Source of the DNA: Lelliottia sp. WAP21
Lineage (GTDB): Bacteria > Pseudomonadota > Gammaproteobacteria > Enterobacterales > Enterobacteriaceae
Length of the DNA stretch: 64,000 nt
Reading direction: 5' to 3'
Assembly (NCBI RefSeq): GCF_020532665.2
Contig: NZ_JAIWPG020000006.1
Location: 186,001 to 250,000 of the forward strand
Position numbers and translations under genes: made by a program. Position 1 is the first letter of the stretch. Each line of letters begins with the position of its first letter. Below, in pieces: positions 50,351-60,022 of the stretch. The notes beneath the pieces are model-generated. The model was not told the DNA's origin. It saw only the letters and a program-made list of their open reading frames with translations, and searched no databases.

Positions 50351-51061
50351 ATGGCGACAGGAAAGTCCTGCTCTCGCTGGTTTGCGCCTGTTGCGGCGCT
50401 ACTGATGGTAGTTAGCCTGAGCGGGTGTTTCGATAAAGAAGGCGATCAGCGCAAAGCGTTCATCGATTTTCTGCAAAATACCGTAATGCGTAGCGGCGAG
50501 CATTTGCCTACGCTGACCGCAGATCAGAAAAAACAGCTCGGTCCCTTCGTTTCCGATTACGCCATCCTTTATGGTTATTCACAGCAGGTGAATCAGGCGA
50601 TGGATTCCGGACTTCGTCCGGTTGTGGACAGCGTGAATGCGATCCGCGTGCCGCAGGATTATATGACTCAGCGTGAGCCGCTGCGTCAGTCAAACGGGGC
50701 GCTGGGTGTGCTTAGTCAGCAGTTACAGAATGCGAAAATGCAAGCAGACGCCGCACGTTCCGCGCTGAAACATGAGGAAGACCTCAAGCCCGTGTTCGAT
50801 CAGGCGTACGAGAAAGTGGTGACCAAACCTGCGAGTGCGCTGGAGCCATTGATTCCGGCTGCGCAGATCTTTACGCAGCAGCTGGTTCAGGTGGGTGATT
50901 TTATCGCTTCGCAAGATACGCAGGTGAGCTTCGTCTCTAATGGCATTCAATTCCCGACGTCTCAGCAAGCCAGCCAGTACAATACGCTTATTGGTCCGCT
51001 TGCGTCGCAGCATCAGGCATTTAGTCAGGCCTGGAGCGCCGCAGTGGCGGCAACCGAGTAA
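50351..51061 (+). CDS. yiaF: DUF3053 lipoprotein YiaF
   Basis: Envelope lipoprotein of 236 residues, the E. coli length. MATGKSCSRWFAPVAALLMVVSLSGC contains the lipobox SLSGC with Cys26. The mature region is mostly helical and nearly identical to E. coli (FDKEGDQRKAFIDFLQNTVM). ATG 50351 follows GAAAGGAG; the frame runs open 60 nt upstream without a signal peptide. The function is unknown. A good terminator follows the stop. Confidence 0.95.
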   Translation: MATGKSCSRWFAPVAALLMVVSLSGCFDKEGDQRKAFIDFLQNTVMRSGEHLPTLTADQKKQLGPFVSDYAILYGYSQQVNQAMDSGLRPVVDSVNAIRVPQDYMTQREPLRQSNGALGVLSQQLQNAKMQADAARSALKHEEDLKPVFDQAYEKVVTKPASALEPLIPAAQIFTQQLVQVGDFIASQDTQVSFVSNGIQFPTSQQASQYNTLIGPLASQHQAFSQAWSAAVAATE

Positions 51062-51068
51062 AAAAACA

Positions 51069-51091
51069 CCCCGCTTCTGGCGGGGTTTTTT
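51069..51091 (+). terminator. Terminator of yiaF
   Basis: CCCCGC (51069-51074), loop TTCTG, GCGGGG (51080-51085), then six T residues; 8 nt after the stop. Confidence 0.9.
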
Positions 51092-51111
51092 ATGAATGAC
51101 AAAAATAAAGC

Positions 51112-51305
51112 TTGTCATTCGAGTACCACCCAAGTATAACTATGTTCGTCGGTTTGTTCACAGACCTAAAGCAGTTTAGTTAAGCAGTCCAGATGAGTTA
51201 TCTTAGATACCCTTCGTAGTGACCCTTCCTTCATCGCTTAAAAATCTGTAATACATTCCATCATCGCGCCGGAAGGCAAAACAAATTTTTAAAAAGGTAA
51301 TATCT
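51112..51305 (+). promoter_or_regulatory. cspA promoter and long thermosensing 5' leader
   Basis: TTGTCA (51112-51117), a 17-bp spacer and TATAAC (51135-51140) form the promoter. The leader of about 155-160 nt matches E. coli cspA in several blocks: the cold-box region CAGACCTAAAGCAGTTTAG, GATACCCTTCGTAGTG, AAAATCTGTAA and AAGGTAATA before the start. In E. coli this leader refolds at low temperature to expose the start codon and is bound by CspA itself. Confidence 0.88.
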
Positions 51306-51518
51306 ATGTCTGGTAAAATGACTGGTCTGGTAAAATGGTTCAACGCTGATAAAGGTTTCGGCTTCATCACTCCTGACGATGGCTCTAAAGATGTATTCGT
51401 ACACTTCTCTGCTATCCAGAACGAAGGCTACAAATCTTTGGACGAAGGTCAGAAAGTTTCCTTCACCATCGAAAGCGGCGCTAAAGGCCCAGCAGCTGGT
51501 AACGTTGTAAGCCTGTAA
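51306..51518 (+). CDS. cspA: Major cold-shock protein CspA
   Basis: Single-stranded nucleic-acid chaperone of 70 residues. The RNP1-like KGFGFITP and RNP2-like VFVHFSAI motifs are intact, and it differs from E. coli CspA at only a few positions. In K-12, from memory, cspA lies on the other side of yiaG; here it lies between yiaF and ghrB, on the opposite strand to both yiaG and ghrB. Confidence 0.98.
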   Translation: MSGKMTGLVKWFNADKGFGFITPDDGSKDVFVHFSAIQNEGYKSLDEGQKVSFTIESGAKGPAAGNVVSL

Positions 51519-51545
51519 GCTTCCAACTCAGCAGCAAAGAATTTT

Positions 51546-51571
51546 AAAACCCGCCTTATGGCGGGTTTTTT
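51546..51571. terminator. Terminator between cspA and ghrB
   Basis: AAAACCCGCC, loop TTAT, GGCGGGTTTT with a further T-run; it ends 3 nt from the ghrB stop and can serve both converging genes. Confidence 0.92.
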
Positions 51572-51574
51572 CGT

Positions 51575-52549
51575 TTAGGGTTTTACCTGCGGGTTAACGC
51601 AGTTCTTTTCCACTTTGCCTTTCAGTGCATCAATCAGGTTGTCCACTGCCGTTGCGGCCATGTTATACCGGGTTTCATGCGTGGCAGAACCAATGTGCGG
51701 CAACGCGACGACGTTCGCCATACTGAGCAGCGGCGAGTCGACTGGCAAGGGTTCCTGCTCAAACACGTCCAGCCCTGCGGCGTGAATTTCACCCTGTTGC
51801 AATGCGTCAATCAACGCCTTTTCATCGACGACCGGGCCACGACCCGCGTTAATGAAAATGGCCGACTTTTTCATCTTCTTAAATTCTGCTTTACCGATCA
51901 GGTGATGCGTTTCTTCCGTTAGCGGCAGGATCAGGCAGACGTAGTCGGCTTCCTGAAGCAGGGTATCTAATTCACAGTAGCGGGCGTCAAAACGCTCTTC
52001 CGCTTCCTGATGATGGCGACGCGCGTTGTACAGAACAGGCATGTTAAAGCCAAAATGCGCACGCTGTGCCAGGGCCAGGCCAATACGGCCCATGCCAACA
52101 ATCCCCAGCGTCTTGCCATGAACATCCACACCAAACCAGTCTGGTCCAATGCTTTTTGTCCATTCGCCCGCTTTCACCCGCTCGGCCACTTCCACAACGC
52201 GGCGCGCGGTGCTCAGCACCAGCGCCATCAGCGTGTCTGCTACCGTTTCCGTTAGTGCGTATGGCGTGTGCATGAGCAGGATCTGGCGGTCATTCAGGGC
52301 ATCAACGTCGAAATTGTCGTAACCCACTGAAATGGTGGAGGTAGCACGCAGCGCAGGCATTTTTTCCAGCAGAGCGACATCCACTTTTTCGCTTGAACCC
52401 AGCAGGCCTTCGGCACGGGCAAAGGTATCCGCATGCTGTGCGACGGTTTCCGGGCTGAGATCCTTCACGCGGGTCACGGTAAAGTGCTCTTCAAGTCGTT
52501 TCTGCAGATCTTCAGGCAGTGCTTTGTACAAAATGACGGACGGCTTCAT
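51575..52549 (-). CDS. ghrB: 2-ketoaldonate / glyoxylate / hydroxypyruvate reductase
   Basis: NADPH-dependent D-2-hydroxyacid dehydrogenase of 324 residues, the E. coli length. Rossmann motif [16 protein letters not shown] near residue 150; catalytic Arg, Glu and His in [20 protein letters not shown] and [13 protein letters not shown]. coli GhrB also reduces 2-ketogluconate. Here it is 26 nt downstream of the kguT-like gene, at the place where Pseudomonas has kguD (2-keto-6-phosphogluconate reductase, same family), so it may serve the kgu pathway in this organism. Confidence 0.96.
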   Translation of the reverse strand: MKPSVILYKALPEDLQKRLEEHFTVTRVKDLSPETVAQHADTFARAEGLLGSSEKVDVALLEKMPALRATSTISVGYDNFDVDALNDRQILLMHTPYALTETVADTLMALVLSTARRVVEVAERVKAGEWTKSIGPDWFGVDVHGKTLGIVGMGRIGLALAQRAHFGFNMPVLYNARRHHQEAEERFDARYCELDTLLQEADYVCLILPLTEETHHLIGKAEFKKMKKSAIFINAGRGPVVDEKALIDALQQGEIHAAGLDVFEQEPLPVDSPLLSMANVVALPHIGSATHETRYNMAATAVDNLIDALKGKVEKNCVNPQVKP

Positions 52550-52575
52550 GCTAATCTCCGTTGAGTTTAAAGGGG

Positions 52576-53856
52576 TCAGGCGTGGCGTGCGCCAGCAGGA
52601 ATTTGTTGATTATTAGCAGGCTTAACAATGAGAGTAAGCCATACCGAGGCGAAAAGTGCCACCCCCATAAAGATGTATGAGGCGGACGGGCTGCCGGTGC
52701 TTCCGTTAAGGTAGCCCACAAACCAGGAGCCGAAGAACGACCCTAATGCGCCCATACTATTGATGAGCGCCATCGCGCCACCTGCGACGTTTCGTGGCAG
52801 CATCTCCGGGATAATGGCAAAGAAGGGACCGTATGGGGCGTACATCGCGGCACCGGCAATGACCAGTAGCGTGTACGAGATCCAGAAATGATTCGCGCCA
52901 ACCGCCCAGGAACCGATAAACGCACAGGCGGCAATCAGCAGCAGCGGCCAGACGAACAGCTTACGGTTTTGCAGCTTATCGGAGGCCCATGAAGCAACGA
53001 TCATCGCGATAGTCGCCGCCAGATAAGGCACGGCAGAGAGCCAGCCTACTTCCACCATCCCCAAGTTTTCCCCACCGCTGCGGATAATAGAAGGCAGCCA
53101 CAGGACAAAGCCGTACACCCCGATGCTCCAGGTGAAATATTGCATACACAGCAGGATCACGTTACGGGAACGGAAGGCCTCGCCATAATTTCGTACCGGC
53201 TTCAGACCTTGCTGTTCCTTCTCCAGTTCGGACTGCAATGCGGCTTTCTCATCGCCAGAGAGCCAGTTCACCTGTGCAGGTTTGTCTTTTACCAGCACCC
53301 ACCAGCAGAAGGCCCAGATAATGGCCGGCACGCCTTCGATAATGAACATGTGACGCCAGCCGAAAGACTGAATCAGATAACCGGAGACCACGGACATCCA
53401 CAGCACCGTGACCGGATTCCCCAGAATCAGGAAGGTATTGGCTCGCGAGCGTTCTGATTTGGTAAACCAGTTGCTGATATAAATGAGCATGGCGGGCATG
53501 ACGGCAGCTTCAACGACGCCGAGGATAAAGCGAATAGCGGCCAGAGCAGGAATATTATTCACCATCCCCGTGAGCGAGGCGCAAGCTCCCCACAAAATCA
53601 GGCAGATGAAGATCAGTTTGCGCACGCTGCGGCGTTCGGCATAGATAGCGCCGGGGATTTGGAAGAAAAAGTAGCCCAGGAAGAACAGGGCACCTAACAA
53701 TGATGAGACACCTTTGGTGATCCCCAGATCTTCCGTGATCCCTGCGGCGGAAGCGAAACTGAAGTTTGCACGATCGAGGTACGCCAGGCTGTACGTGATA
53801 AACACGATCGGCATGATGTACCACCAGCGTTTAAATGCATTTGTCGACTTATTCAT
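52576..53856 (-). CDS. MFS sugar-acid transporter, KguT-like
   Basis: Inner-membrane permease of 426 residues with about 12 hydrophobic segments, of the ACS branch: [20 protein letters not shown] near residue 25 and the loop [15 protein letters not shown] near 130. It follows the kguK-like kinase gene by 65 nt. In Pseudomonas the operon kguE-kguK-kguT-kguD imports and uses 2-ketogluconate; the same order of families here makes 2-ketogluconate the likely cargo. Confidence 0.88.
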   Translation of the reverse strand: MNKSTNAFKRWWYIMPIVFITYSLAYLDRANFSFASAAGITEDLGITKGVSSLLGALFFLGYFFFQIPGAIYAERRSVRKLIFICLILWGACASLTGMVNNIPALAAIRFILGVVEAAVMPAMLIYISNWFTKSERSRANTFLILGNPVTVLWMSVVSGYLIQSFGWRHMFIIEGVPAIIWAFCWWVLVKDKPAQVNWLSGDEKAALQSELEKEQQGLKPVRNYGEAFRSRNVILLCMQYFTWSIGVYGFVLWLPSIIRSGGENLGMVEVGWLSAVPYLAATIAMIVASWASDKLQNRKLFVWPLLLIAACAFIGSWAVGANHFWISYTLLVIAGAAMYAPYGPFFAIIPEMLPRNVAGGAMALINSMGALGSFFGSWFVGYLNGSTGSPSASYIFMGVALFASVWLTLIVKPANNQQIPAGARHA

Positions 53857-53921
53857 GGGCTTGCCTCTGTGGTTGAGGTGATACCGCCGTTGTATGTAGG
53901 GTACACGGAGGTTAATTTGGG

Positions 53922-54860
53922 TTACTCGGATAATTGATGGCGCGCAGGCAATCCTTCACTGTCGCCCTGCACCTGTATCGCCAGCGAGCCAATTTTGTTG
54001 CCCCGGGCGACGGCCTGCGGCAGCGTTTTGCCTTCCAGCAGGGCGCTGATGACCCCCACGGCAAAGCCATCTCCCGCACCGACGGTATCGACGACGTTGT
54101 CGACGTGAATCGCCGGGACGGTGCCTTGCTCACTGGCGGATGTTTTGAACCAGGCACCGTCAGCACCGATCTTCACGATCACGGCCTTAACGCCTTGCTC
54201 CAGATAAAAATCGGCAATGCCTTCCGGCGTGGTTTCGCCGGTGAGGATGGTTCCCTCTTTAAGGCCGGGCAGAACCCAGTCGGCCTTAAACGCGAGGTGG
54301 TTGAGTTTCTCCACCATCTCGGCTTCGCTTTTCCAGAGGACGGGGCGAAGGTTGGGATCAAAGGAGATACTTTTCCCCTGCGCCTTCAGGGTGGTTGCGG
54401 CATGATCGAGCAGGGCGTATGAGCTGGCGGAGAGCGCCGCCGCCACGCCACTCAGGTGCAAATGACGTGCCGCGCTGAAATAGCCCGGATTGAAATCGTC
54501 AGTAGAAAGGTGGCTTGCGGCGGAGCCTTTACGAAAATACTCCACAATGGGATCGGTTCCATTATCAACTTTCGATTTTACCTGGAAACCGGTTGGATAT
54601 CGGTCATCCAGCGTCACGCCTGCCGAATCAATCCCCTCTTTTTTCAGGCAATCTAAAACGAACTGTCCAAAGCTGTCGTTCCCCACGCGGCTCACCCAGC
54701 CGACATTCAGCCCCAGGCGTGCCAGCCCGGTAGCAACGTTCAGTTCAGCACCCGCGACGCGTTTGATGAAGCGTTCAACGTGGCTCAGATCGCCAGTTTC
54801 GGTGGCGACAAACATGGTCATCGCCTCACCAACGGTGATGACATCCAGCCTCTTTTGCAT
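53922..54860 (-). CDS. PfkB-family sugar-acid kinase, KguK-like
   Basis: Kinase of 312 residues. N-terminal PfkB region GAELNVATGLARLG, sugar-binding GNDSFGQ and C-terminal signature DTVGAGDGFAVG with catalytic Asp264. The family includes 2-dehydro-3-deoxygluconokinase (KdgK) and 2-ketogluconokinase (KguK); the neighbours favour the second. ATG 54860 follows GAGGAG, which lies within the last codons of the upstream gene (4-nt gap). An in-frame ATG 30 nt earlier is unlikely. Confidence 0.88.
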   Translation of the reverse strand: MQKRLDVITVGEAMTMFVATETGDLSHVERFIKRVAGAELNVATGLARLGLNVGWVSRVGNDSFGQFVLDCLKKEGIDSAGVTLDDRYPTGFQVKSKVDNGTDPIVEYFRKGSAASHLSTDDFNPGYFSAARHLHLSGVAAALSASSYALLDHAATTLKAQGKSISFDPNLRPVLWKSEAEMVEKLNHLAFKADWVLPGLKEGTILTGETTPEGIADFYLEQGVKAVIVKIGADGAWFKTSASEQGTVPAIHVDNVVDTVGAGDGFAVGVISALLEGKTLPQAVARGNKIGSLAIQVQGDSEGLPARHQLSE

Positions 54861-54864
54861 GGCG

Positions 54865-55614
54865 TTACTCCTCACGCAGCAGGTTGACATAGTGGCGAGT
54901 GACCGCGGCTAAATCCGGGCCCTCCAGAGGGAATTCAATGCCTCGTGGCGCATCGCCCGGCAGCGCTTTCAGCAGGTCCATCCAGCGCGAGTCTGCACGA
55001 TCGGGCGCAATGGCGCGAAAGTGCTGATGATGTGGGACGGCCGCTTTAACGTGAATATAGCTGACGGCTGGCGCCAGGTGACGGGCCGCCTCTTCCGGTG
55101 ATTCGCCGACCCAGAGCCAGTTGCCGGTATCAAACGTCAGGGTAACGGGCAACGCCATGACCCGGCAGGCGGCTTTAAAACGCTGCATGGGGGCGAGCTG
55201 GCCACAGTCGGTCTGATCGTTTTCCACCACCAGCGCCATTCCGCTTTCACTGAGAAGCGTACGTAAGTGTTCCAGCGATTTTTTATCCTGGAACTGTCCC
55301 AGAGAGAGTTTGAGCCACAGCGCATTCAGCACAGAGGCTTCCTGGAGATACAGCGAGAGGTCCGGGTTGAGGGTACCGTCCGGCATAAAGAGGGCGGCTG
55401 GGGCGGAATAGCACGCCAGTAAATCCAGCCCTTCGATAGACCGGGCGAGGTCAGGCAGTGCGTTGAGTTCTTCCGGAGTGAAGAGTTCACGACGAATTTC
55501 TACGCCGTCCGCGCCCCCGGCGGCAATCACCGGCAGTATCGCGCTCTGACCACCTGCTTCTCGTACCCGATCCGCGCCATACGCGGCGGTAACGACCATT
55601 ATTTTCCTGACCAT
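54865..55614 (-). CDS. Sugar phosphate isomerase/epimerase, KguE-like
   Basis: AP-endonuclease-2-type TIM barrel of 249 residues. Candidate metal ligands are in DGVEIRRELF, ALVVENDQTDCGQ, LTFDTGNWLW and YIHVKAAVPHHQH. It is the first gene of the kgu-like operon, with an operator-like palindrome 40 bp upstream. KguE proteins accompany 2-ketogluconate kinases, but their exact reaction is not settled. Confidence 0.85.
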   Translation of the reverse strand: MVRKIMVVTAAYGADRVREAGGQSAILPVIAAGGADGVEIRRELFTPEELNALPDLARSIEGLDLLACYSAPAALFMPDGTLNPDLSLYLQEASVLNALWLKLSLGQFQDKKSLEHLRTLLSESGMALVVENDQTDCGQLAPMQRFKAACRVMALPVTLTFDTGNWLWVGESPEEAARHLAPAVSYIHVKAAVPHHQHFRAIAPDRADSRWMDLLKALPGDAPRGIEFPLEGPDLAAVTRHYVNLLREE

Positions 55615-55653
55615 TGCCTGACTCCATCACCTAATCGATACTATTACGCTAGA

Positions 55654-55667
55654 TGGAACCGGTTCCA
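55654..55667 (-). promoter_or_regulatory. PtxS-type operator before the kguE homologue
   Basis: TGGAACCGGTTCCA is a perfect 14-bp palindrome with the LacI-family CG centre. It differs from the Pseudomonas PtxS operator TGAAACCGGTTTCA by one base per arm. On the minus strand it overlaps a possible -35 (TTGGAA) with TAATAG 16 bp on, so binding would block transcription of the cluster. Confidence 0.75.
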
Positions 55668-55716
55668 AAGGAAAGGTCAGTATGTTTAATTTATGATCGC
55701 CATCACGAAGGGGAGA

Positions 55717-56733
55717 TTAACGCGCGGTGGAACCGCGAACGATCAGTTCACCGGAGAACACCTGCTCGCGGACCCGATCATCAAGGCCTTCGATGCGGCG
55801 CACAACCTGCTCTACGGCGGCGTAGCCTATTTGCCAGGTAGGCTGTTTGAGCGTGGTAATCCCCACACCCGCAAGCTCCGCCCACTCCAGTTCATCGAAC
55901 CCTAATAACCCAATATCGCTTCCCCAGTGCAGGCCAAGGCGTTTGAGCGAGCGGGCCACCTGAAGCGTGAGCGCGCCGTTGGCGGAGATAATGGCTTTAC
56001 GCATCCCACGGTGACGGGTATGGAACTGGCGCAGGGCATTATCAATCTGCCCGGCTTCATGCAGCGGGGTTTCGGCATTTTCGGCAATAACGCCTGGATA
56101 GCGCGCCAGCGTGGCGCGAAAAGCGCTCAGACGATCGCGCCGGGTATTCACCATACCCAGCGGCTCGCTGAGGAACAGAATCGCCTCAAAGCCTTGCTCG
56201 ATAAGATGTTCAGTGGCGGTGGTCGCCGCCTGAGTATTATCCAGGCCGACCACATCGCAGGCGAAATCCGGAATTTTGCGATCGATCAGGACCATGGGTA
56301 AGGAGGATTGCTGCAACCGGTTTAACCCCTCTTCGCGCATGCCTACGGCGTTGACCACGATGCCTTCGACCTGATAGCTCCGCAGCAGGTCGAGATAGTG
56401 TAGCTCCTGATCCAGTTCGTTATTGGTGTTACACACCAGAGGGGTAAACCCTTTTTCACGGCAGGCGGCTTCAATCCCACTGAGCACATTGACGGAATAG
56501 GGATTGGTAATATCGGCGATGATGAGCCCAATCAGGCGGGTTCTGCCACGTTTGAGGCCGCGCGCCATCAGGCTGGGGCGGTAATTGAGATCGGCAATGG
56601 CCTGTTCAATACGAGCCAGCAGCGCATCGGACAGCAGGTGTTTTTCGCCATTCAAATAGCGCGAAATGCTGGTCTTACCGGTCCTGGCGGCTTTCGCCAC
56701 GTCGCTGATGGTGACGCGTGCTGATTTGCTCAT
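55717..56733 (-). CDS. LacI-family regulator, PtxS-like
   Basis: Repressor of 338 residues. The helix-turn-helix and hinge are at residues 1-60: VTISDVAKAARTGKTSISRYLNG and YRPSLMARGLKRGRT. A periplasmic-binding-protein-like sensor follows (LIGLIIADITNPYSV, GLLGFDELEWAELAGVGITTLKQPTWQIG). ATG 56733 is preferred over the frame start at 56763. It is co-directional with and directly upstream of the kgu-like genes, whose leader carries its probable operator. 2-Ketogluconate is the effector of Pseudomonas PtxS; the same is plausible here. Confidence 0.92.
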   Translation of the reverse strand: MSKSARVTISDVAKAARTGKTSISRYLNGEKHLLSDALLARIEQAIADLNYRPSLMARGLKRGRTRLIGLIIADITNPYSVNVLSGIEAACREKGFTPLVCNTNNELDQELHYLDLLRSYQVEGIVVNAVGMREEGLNRLQQSSLPMVLIDRKIPDFACDVVGLDNTQAATTATEHLIEQGFEAILFLSEPLGMVNTRRDRLSAFRATLARYPGVIAENAETPLHEAGQIDNALRQFHTRHRGMRKAIISANGALTLQVARSLKRLGLHWGSDIGLLGFDELEWAELAGVGITTLKQPTWQIGYAAVEQVVRRIEGLDDRVREQVFSGELIVRGSTAR

Positions 56734-56787
56734 CGCTGATTCCCTTATGAATAGTGAGAACACCTTAGCGGGAAAATGAACGATGGC

Positions 56788-56795
56788 AAGCGGTT
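56788..56795. promoter_or_regulatory. Possible weak autoregulatory LacI-type site
   Basis: AAGCGGTT matches the AAnCGnTT core of LacI-family operators and lies 55 bp before the ptxS-like start, inside TGAAC-N11-GTTCA. Much weaker than the 55654 site. Confidence 0.3.
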
Positions 56796-56828
56796 CATGT
56801 TGGCGTGGATAGCCTGATGGTGGGAATC

Positions 56829-56856
56829 CACCCCTCTCCCATCAGGGAGAGGGGTG
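56829..56856. repeat. Palindromic intergenic element, copy 3
   Basis: CACCCCTCTCCC, loop ATCA, GGGAGAGGGGTG: 12-bp perfect arms, 7 nt beyond the yiaD stop. Closest in sequence to the element at 23405. Confidence 0.7.
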
Positions 56857-56863
56857 AGCGTCC

Positions 56864-57526
56864 TTATTGAAGAGGGCTTAGGGTGATCTCAACGCGGCGG
56901 TTCTGCGCTTTGCCTTCCGCCGTGCTGTTGCTGGCGATAGGATTTGCCGGGCCCATGCCACTGGTGCGGATACGGGTGGCCACGACGCCCTGCGTAATCA
57001 GCGAGCTGGCGACGGAATCTGCACGCTGCTGCGATAAGCGCATGTTCAGATCCTGGCTGCCAGTGCTGTCGGTATAACCGATGACGTTGATCGCGGTTTT
57101 AGGATACTCTTTCAACACCATCGCGACGCCTGTCAGGGTATTGGCCCCAGCAGGTTTCAGCGTGGCGCTGGAGCTATCAAACGTCACGTTGTTCGGCATG
57201 TTAAGGATAATGTTGTCGCCGCTTCGCGTCACGCTGACGCCGGTACCCTGCATTTTGTCGCGCAGTTTCGCTTCCTGCACATCCATATAATAACCGACGC
57301 CGCCGCCCAGGGCCGCGCCAGCCGCTGCACCAATCAACGCGCCTTTGCCGCGATCTTTTTTGGACGAGGAGAGCGCGCCAACGCCTGCACCCACCAGGGA
57401 GCCAAGGCCCGCGCCGATGCCGGATTTACCCGCTTCGCGTTCGCCGGTGTAAGGATTTGTTGTGCAGCCTGAAACAGCCAGTGCACCGCTCACCAGAGCG
57501 GCAATAACCAGTACGCGTTTATTCAT
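56864..57526 (-). CDS. yiaD: OmpA-family lipoprotein YiaD
   Basis: Outer-membrane lipoprotein of 220 residues (219 in E. coli). Lipobox AVSGC at residues 17-21, two glycine-zipper stretches (GIGAGLGSLVGAGVGAL and GALIGAAAGAALGGGVGYY), then the OmpA C-terminal peptidoglycan-binding domain with NVIGYTDSTGSQDLNMRLSQ and GKAQNRRVEITL. Divergent from bisC. Confidence 0.97.
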   Translation of the reverse strand: MNKRVLVIAALVSGALAVSGCTTNPYTGEREAGKSGIGAGLGSLVGAGVGALSSSKKDRGKGALIGAAAGAALGGGVGYYMDVQEAKLRDKMQGTGVSVTRSGDNIILNMPNNVTFDSSSATLKPAGANTLTGVAMVLKEYPKTAINVIGYTDSTGSQDLNMRLSQQRADSVASSLITQGVVATRIRTSGMGPANPIASNSTAEGKAQNRRVEITLSPLQ

Positions 57527-57694
57527 CTTATTTCCTTAATCCTTTTTATTCTTTGCCACAGCGAGCGTGGCGGTTGATTATGACGTCCAAATAGTTAGAA
57601 AATTTCAGGGATAACTCTGAAATTTGTGTCAAACCATAAACAGCCTCAATAGAAGGCCGTCATACCTGCAACAGGCAATCCGGGAGCGCACGCT

Positions 57695-60022
57695 TTGACC
57701 ACTTCGACAAAAACCATTCTGACCGCCGCCCATTGGGGCCCCATGCTGGTGGAGACTGACGGTGACACTGTTTTCTCCTCGCGGGGCGCGCTGCCTGTGC
57801 AGCACCCCAATTCGTTACAAACTGCCGTCCGCGATCAGGTGCACAGCAAAACCCGCGTGCGCTGGCCCATGGTGCGAAAAGGGTTTCTGGCATCGCCGGA
57901 TCAACCGCAGGGCGTACGCGGGGAGGATGAGTTTGTTCGCGTGAGCTGGGATGACGCACTGGCCCTGATTGATGCGCAGCACAAGCGCATTCGCGAGAGC
58001 TATGGACCCGCATCGATTTTTGCCGGTTCCTATGGCTGGCGCTCCAATGGGGTGCTGCACAAAGCGGCGACGCTGCTCCAGCGGTATATGAGCCTGGCAG
58101 GCGGGTATACGGGCCATCTCGGCGATTATTCTACCGGCGCGGCGCAGGCGATCATGCCGTACGTGGTCGGGGGGAATGAAGTCTATCAGCAGCAAACCAG
58201 CTGGCCGCTGGTGCTGGAACATACGGATGTGGTGGTGCTGTGGAGCGCCAACCCTCTGAACACGCTGAAAATTGCCTGGAATGCCAGTGATGAGCAGGGG
58301 ATCGGGTATTTTGACGCGCTGCGTAAAAGCGGTAAACGCATCCTGTGTATCGATCCTATGCGTTCGGAAACGATGGATTTTTTGGGCGACAGCGCGGAGT
58401 GGATTGCGCCACATATGGGCACGGATGTGGCTCTGATGCTGGGTATTGCGCATACGCTGGTTGAAAACAACTGGCATGACGAAGCCTTCCTGGGGCGTTG
58501 CACCACTGGCTATGAAAAATTTGCTGACTATTTGTTGGGCCATACCGACGGCGTCGCCAAAACGGCTGAGTGGGCGGCAGAAATTTGTGGTGTACATGCT
58601 TCTAAAATCCGCGAACTCGCGGAATTATTCCATCATCACACCACTATGCTGATGTCCGGCTGGGGCATGCAGCGCCAGCAGTTTGGCGAGCAAAAGCACT
58701 GGATGCTGGTGACGCTGGCGGCAATGCTTGGGCAGATCGGTACGCCGGGTGGGGGTTTTGGTCTCTCCTATCATTTTGCTAACGGCGGAAATCCGACGCG
58801 TAACGCCGCGGTCCTGGCCTCGATGCAGGGGCTGGTGAAAAACGGGACGGACGCAGTGGATAAAATCCCCGTCGCCCGCATTGTTGAAGCGCTGGAAAAC
58901 CCCGGTGGTTTTTATCAGCACAACGGGATGGATCGACACTTTCCGGATATCCGTTTCGTCTGGTGGGCGGGTGGCGCAAACTTCACTCATCATCAGGACA
59001 CCAACCGCCTGATTCGTGCGTGGAAAAAACCTGAGCTGGTGGTCATTTCCGAGTGCTTCTGGACCGCTGCGGCTAAACACGCGGATATCGTATTACCCGC
59101 CACCACGTCGTACGAGCGTAACGATCTCACCATGACCGGTGATTACAGTAATCAGCACATGGTGCCGATGAAGCGCGTTGTCGCGCCGCGTGATGAGGCC
59201 CGGGACGATTTTGAGGTGTTTGCCGATCTCAGCGAGCGCTGGGAAACGGGGGGGCGCGAGCGCTTTACCGAAGGAAAAACGGACCTCCAGTGGCTGGAAA
59301 CGTTCTACCAGATTGCCGGGGAGCGCGGCGCGGCGCACGGCGTGACCTTGCCGCCCTTTGCTGAGTTTTGGCAGGCCAACGCGATTGTTGAAATGCCGGA
59401 GAGCGAGCAAAATGCGCGGTTTGTCCGTTTTGCCGATTTCCGTCGCGATCCGCAAAATCATCCTCTCAAAACCGACAGCGGCAAAATTGAAATTTATAGC
59501 CAACGGATTGCCCGCTATGGCTATGCGGATTGCCCGCCGCATCCGATGTGGCTTGAGCCAGATGAGTGGCAGGGTAACGCCCAGCCCGAACAGCTGCAGA
59601 TATTGTCCGCCCATCCGGCGCATCGTCTGCACAGCCAGTTAAATTACGCTTCACTGCGCGAGCAGTATGCCGTTGCAGGGCGTGAACCGGTGACTCTGCA
59701 TATAGAGGATGCGAAAGCCCGCGGCATTGCGGAGGGTGACGTGGTGCGCGTCTGGAACGATCGTGGACAGGTTCTGGCGGGGGCCGTGGTGAGCGAAGGT
59801 ATCAGGCCTGGCGTTATCTGTATTCACCAGGGGGCATGGCCCGATTTGGATCGTTCCGAAGGGGGGATTTGTAAAAATGGGGCAGTGAACGTGCTGACCA
59901 AAGATCTCCCCAGCTCTAAGCTGGGGAATGGCTGTGCCGGGAATACGGCGCTGGCCTGGGTCGAGAAATATACAGGCCCCGAGCTTACGCTAACGGCGTT
60001 TGATCCTCCCGCCAGCGCATGA
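57695..60022 (+). CDS. bisC: Biotin sulfoxide reductase
   Basis: Molybdopterin (bis-MGD) enzyme of 775 residues that reduces biotin sulfoxide and also methionine sulfoxide in E. coli. It lacks a twin-arginine signal and is cytosolic, unlike TorA. Blocks [14 protein letters not shown] (about 110), [20 protein letters not shown] with the Mo-ligand Ser, and [17 protein letters not shown] are those of the DMSO-reductase family. The start is TTG after GGGAG (8 nt); the next in-frame ATG (about 57743) would remove conserved TAAHWGP. Its 3' end overlaps the convergent yiaC by 38 nt. Confidence 0.96.
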   Translation: MTTSTKTILTAAHWGPMLVETDGDTVFSSRGALPVQHPNSLQTAVRDQVHSKTRVRWPMVRKGFLASPDQPQGVRGEDEFVRVSWDDALALIDAQHKRIRESYGPASIFAGSYGWRSNGVLHKAATLLQRYMSLAGGYTGHLGDYSTGAAQAIMPYVVGGNEVYQQQTSWPLVLEHTDVVVLWSANPLNTLKIAWNASDEQGIGYFDALRKSGKRILCIDPMRSETMDFLGDSAEWIAPHMGTDVALMLGIAHTLVENNWHDEAFLGRCTTGYEKFADYLLGHTDGVAKTAEWAAEICGVHASKIRELAELFHHHTTMLMSGWGMQRQQFGEQKHWMLVTLAAMLGQIGTPGGGFGLSYHFANGGNPTRNAAVLASMQGLVKNGTDAVDKIPVARIVEALENPGGFYQHNGMDRHFPDIRFVWWAGGANFTHHQDTNRLIRAWKKPELVVISECFWTAAAKHADIVLPATTSYERNDLTMTGDYSNQHMVPMKRVVAPRDEARDDFEVFADLSERWETGGRERFTEGKTDLQWLETFYQIAGERGAAHGVTLPPFAEFWQANAIVEMPESEQNARFVRFADFRRDPQNHPLKTDSGKIEIYSQRIARYGYADCPPHPMWLEPDEWQGNAQPEQLQILSAHPAHRLHSQLNYASLREQYAVAGREPVTLHIEDAKARGIAEGDVVRVWNDRGQVLAGAVVSEGIRPGVICIHQGAWPDLDRSEGGICKNGAVNVLTKDLPSSKLGNGCAGNTALAWVEKYTGPELTLTAFDPPASA

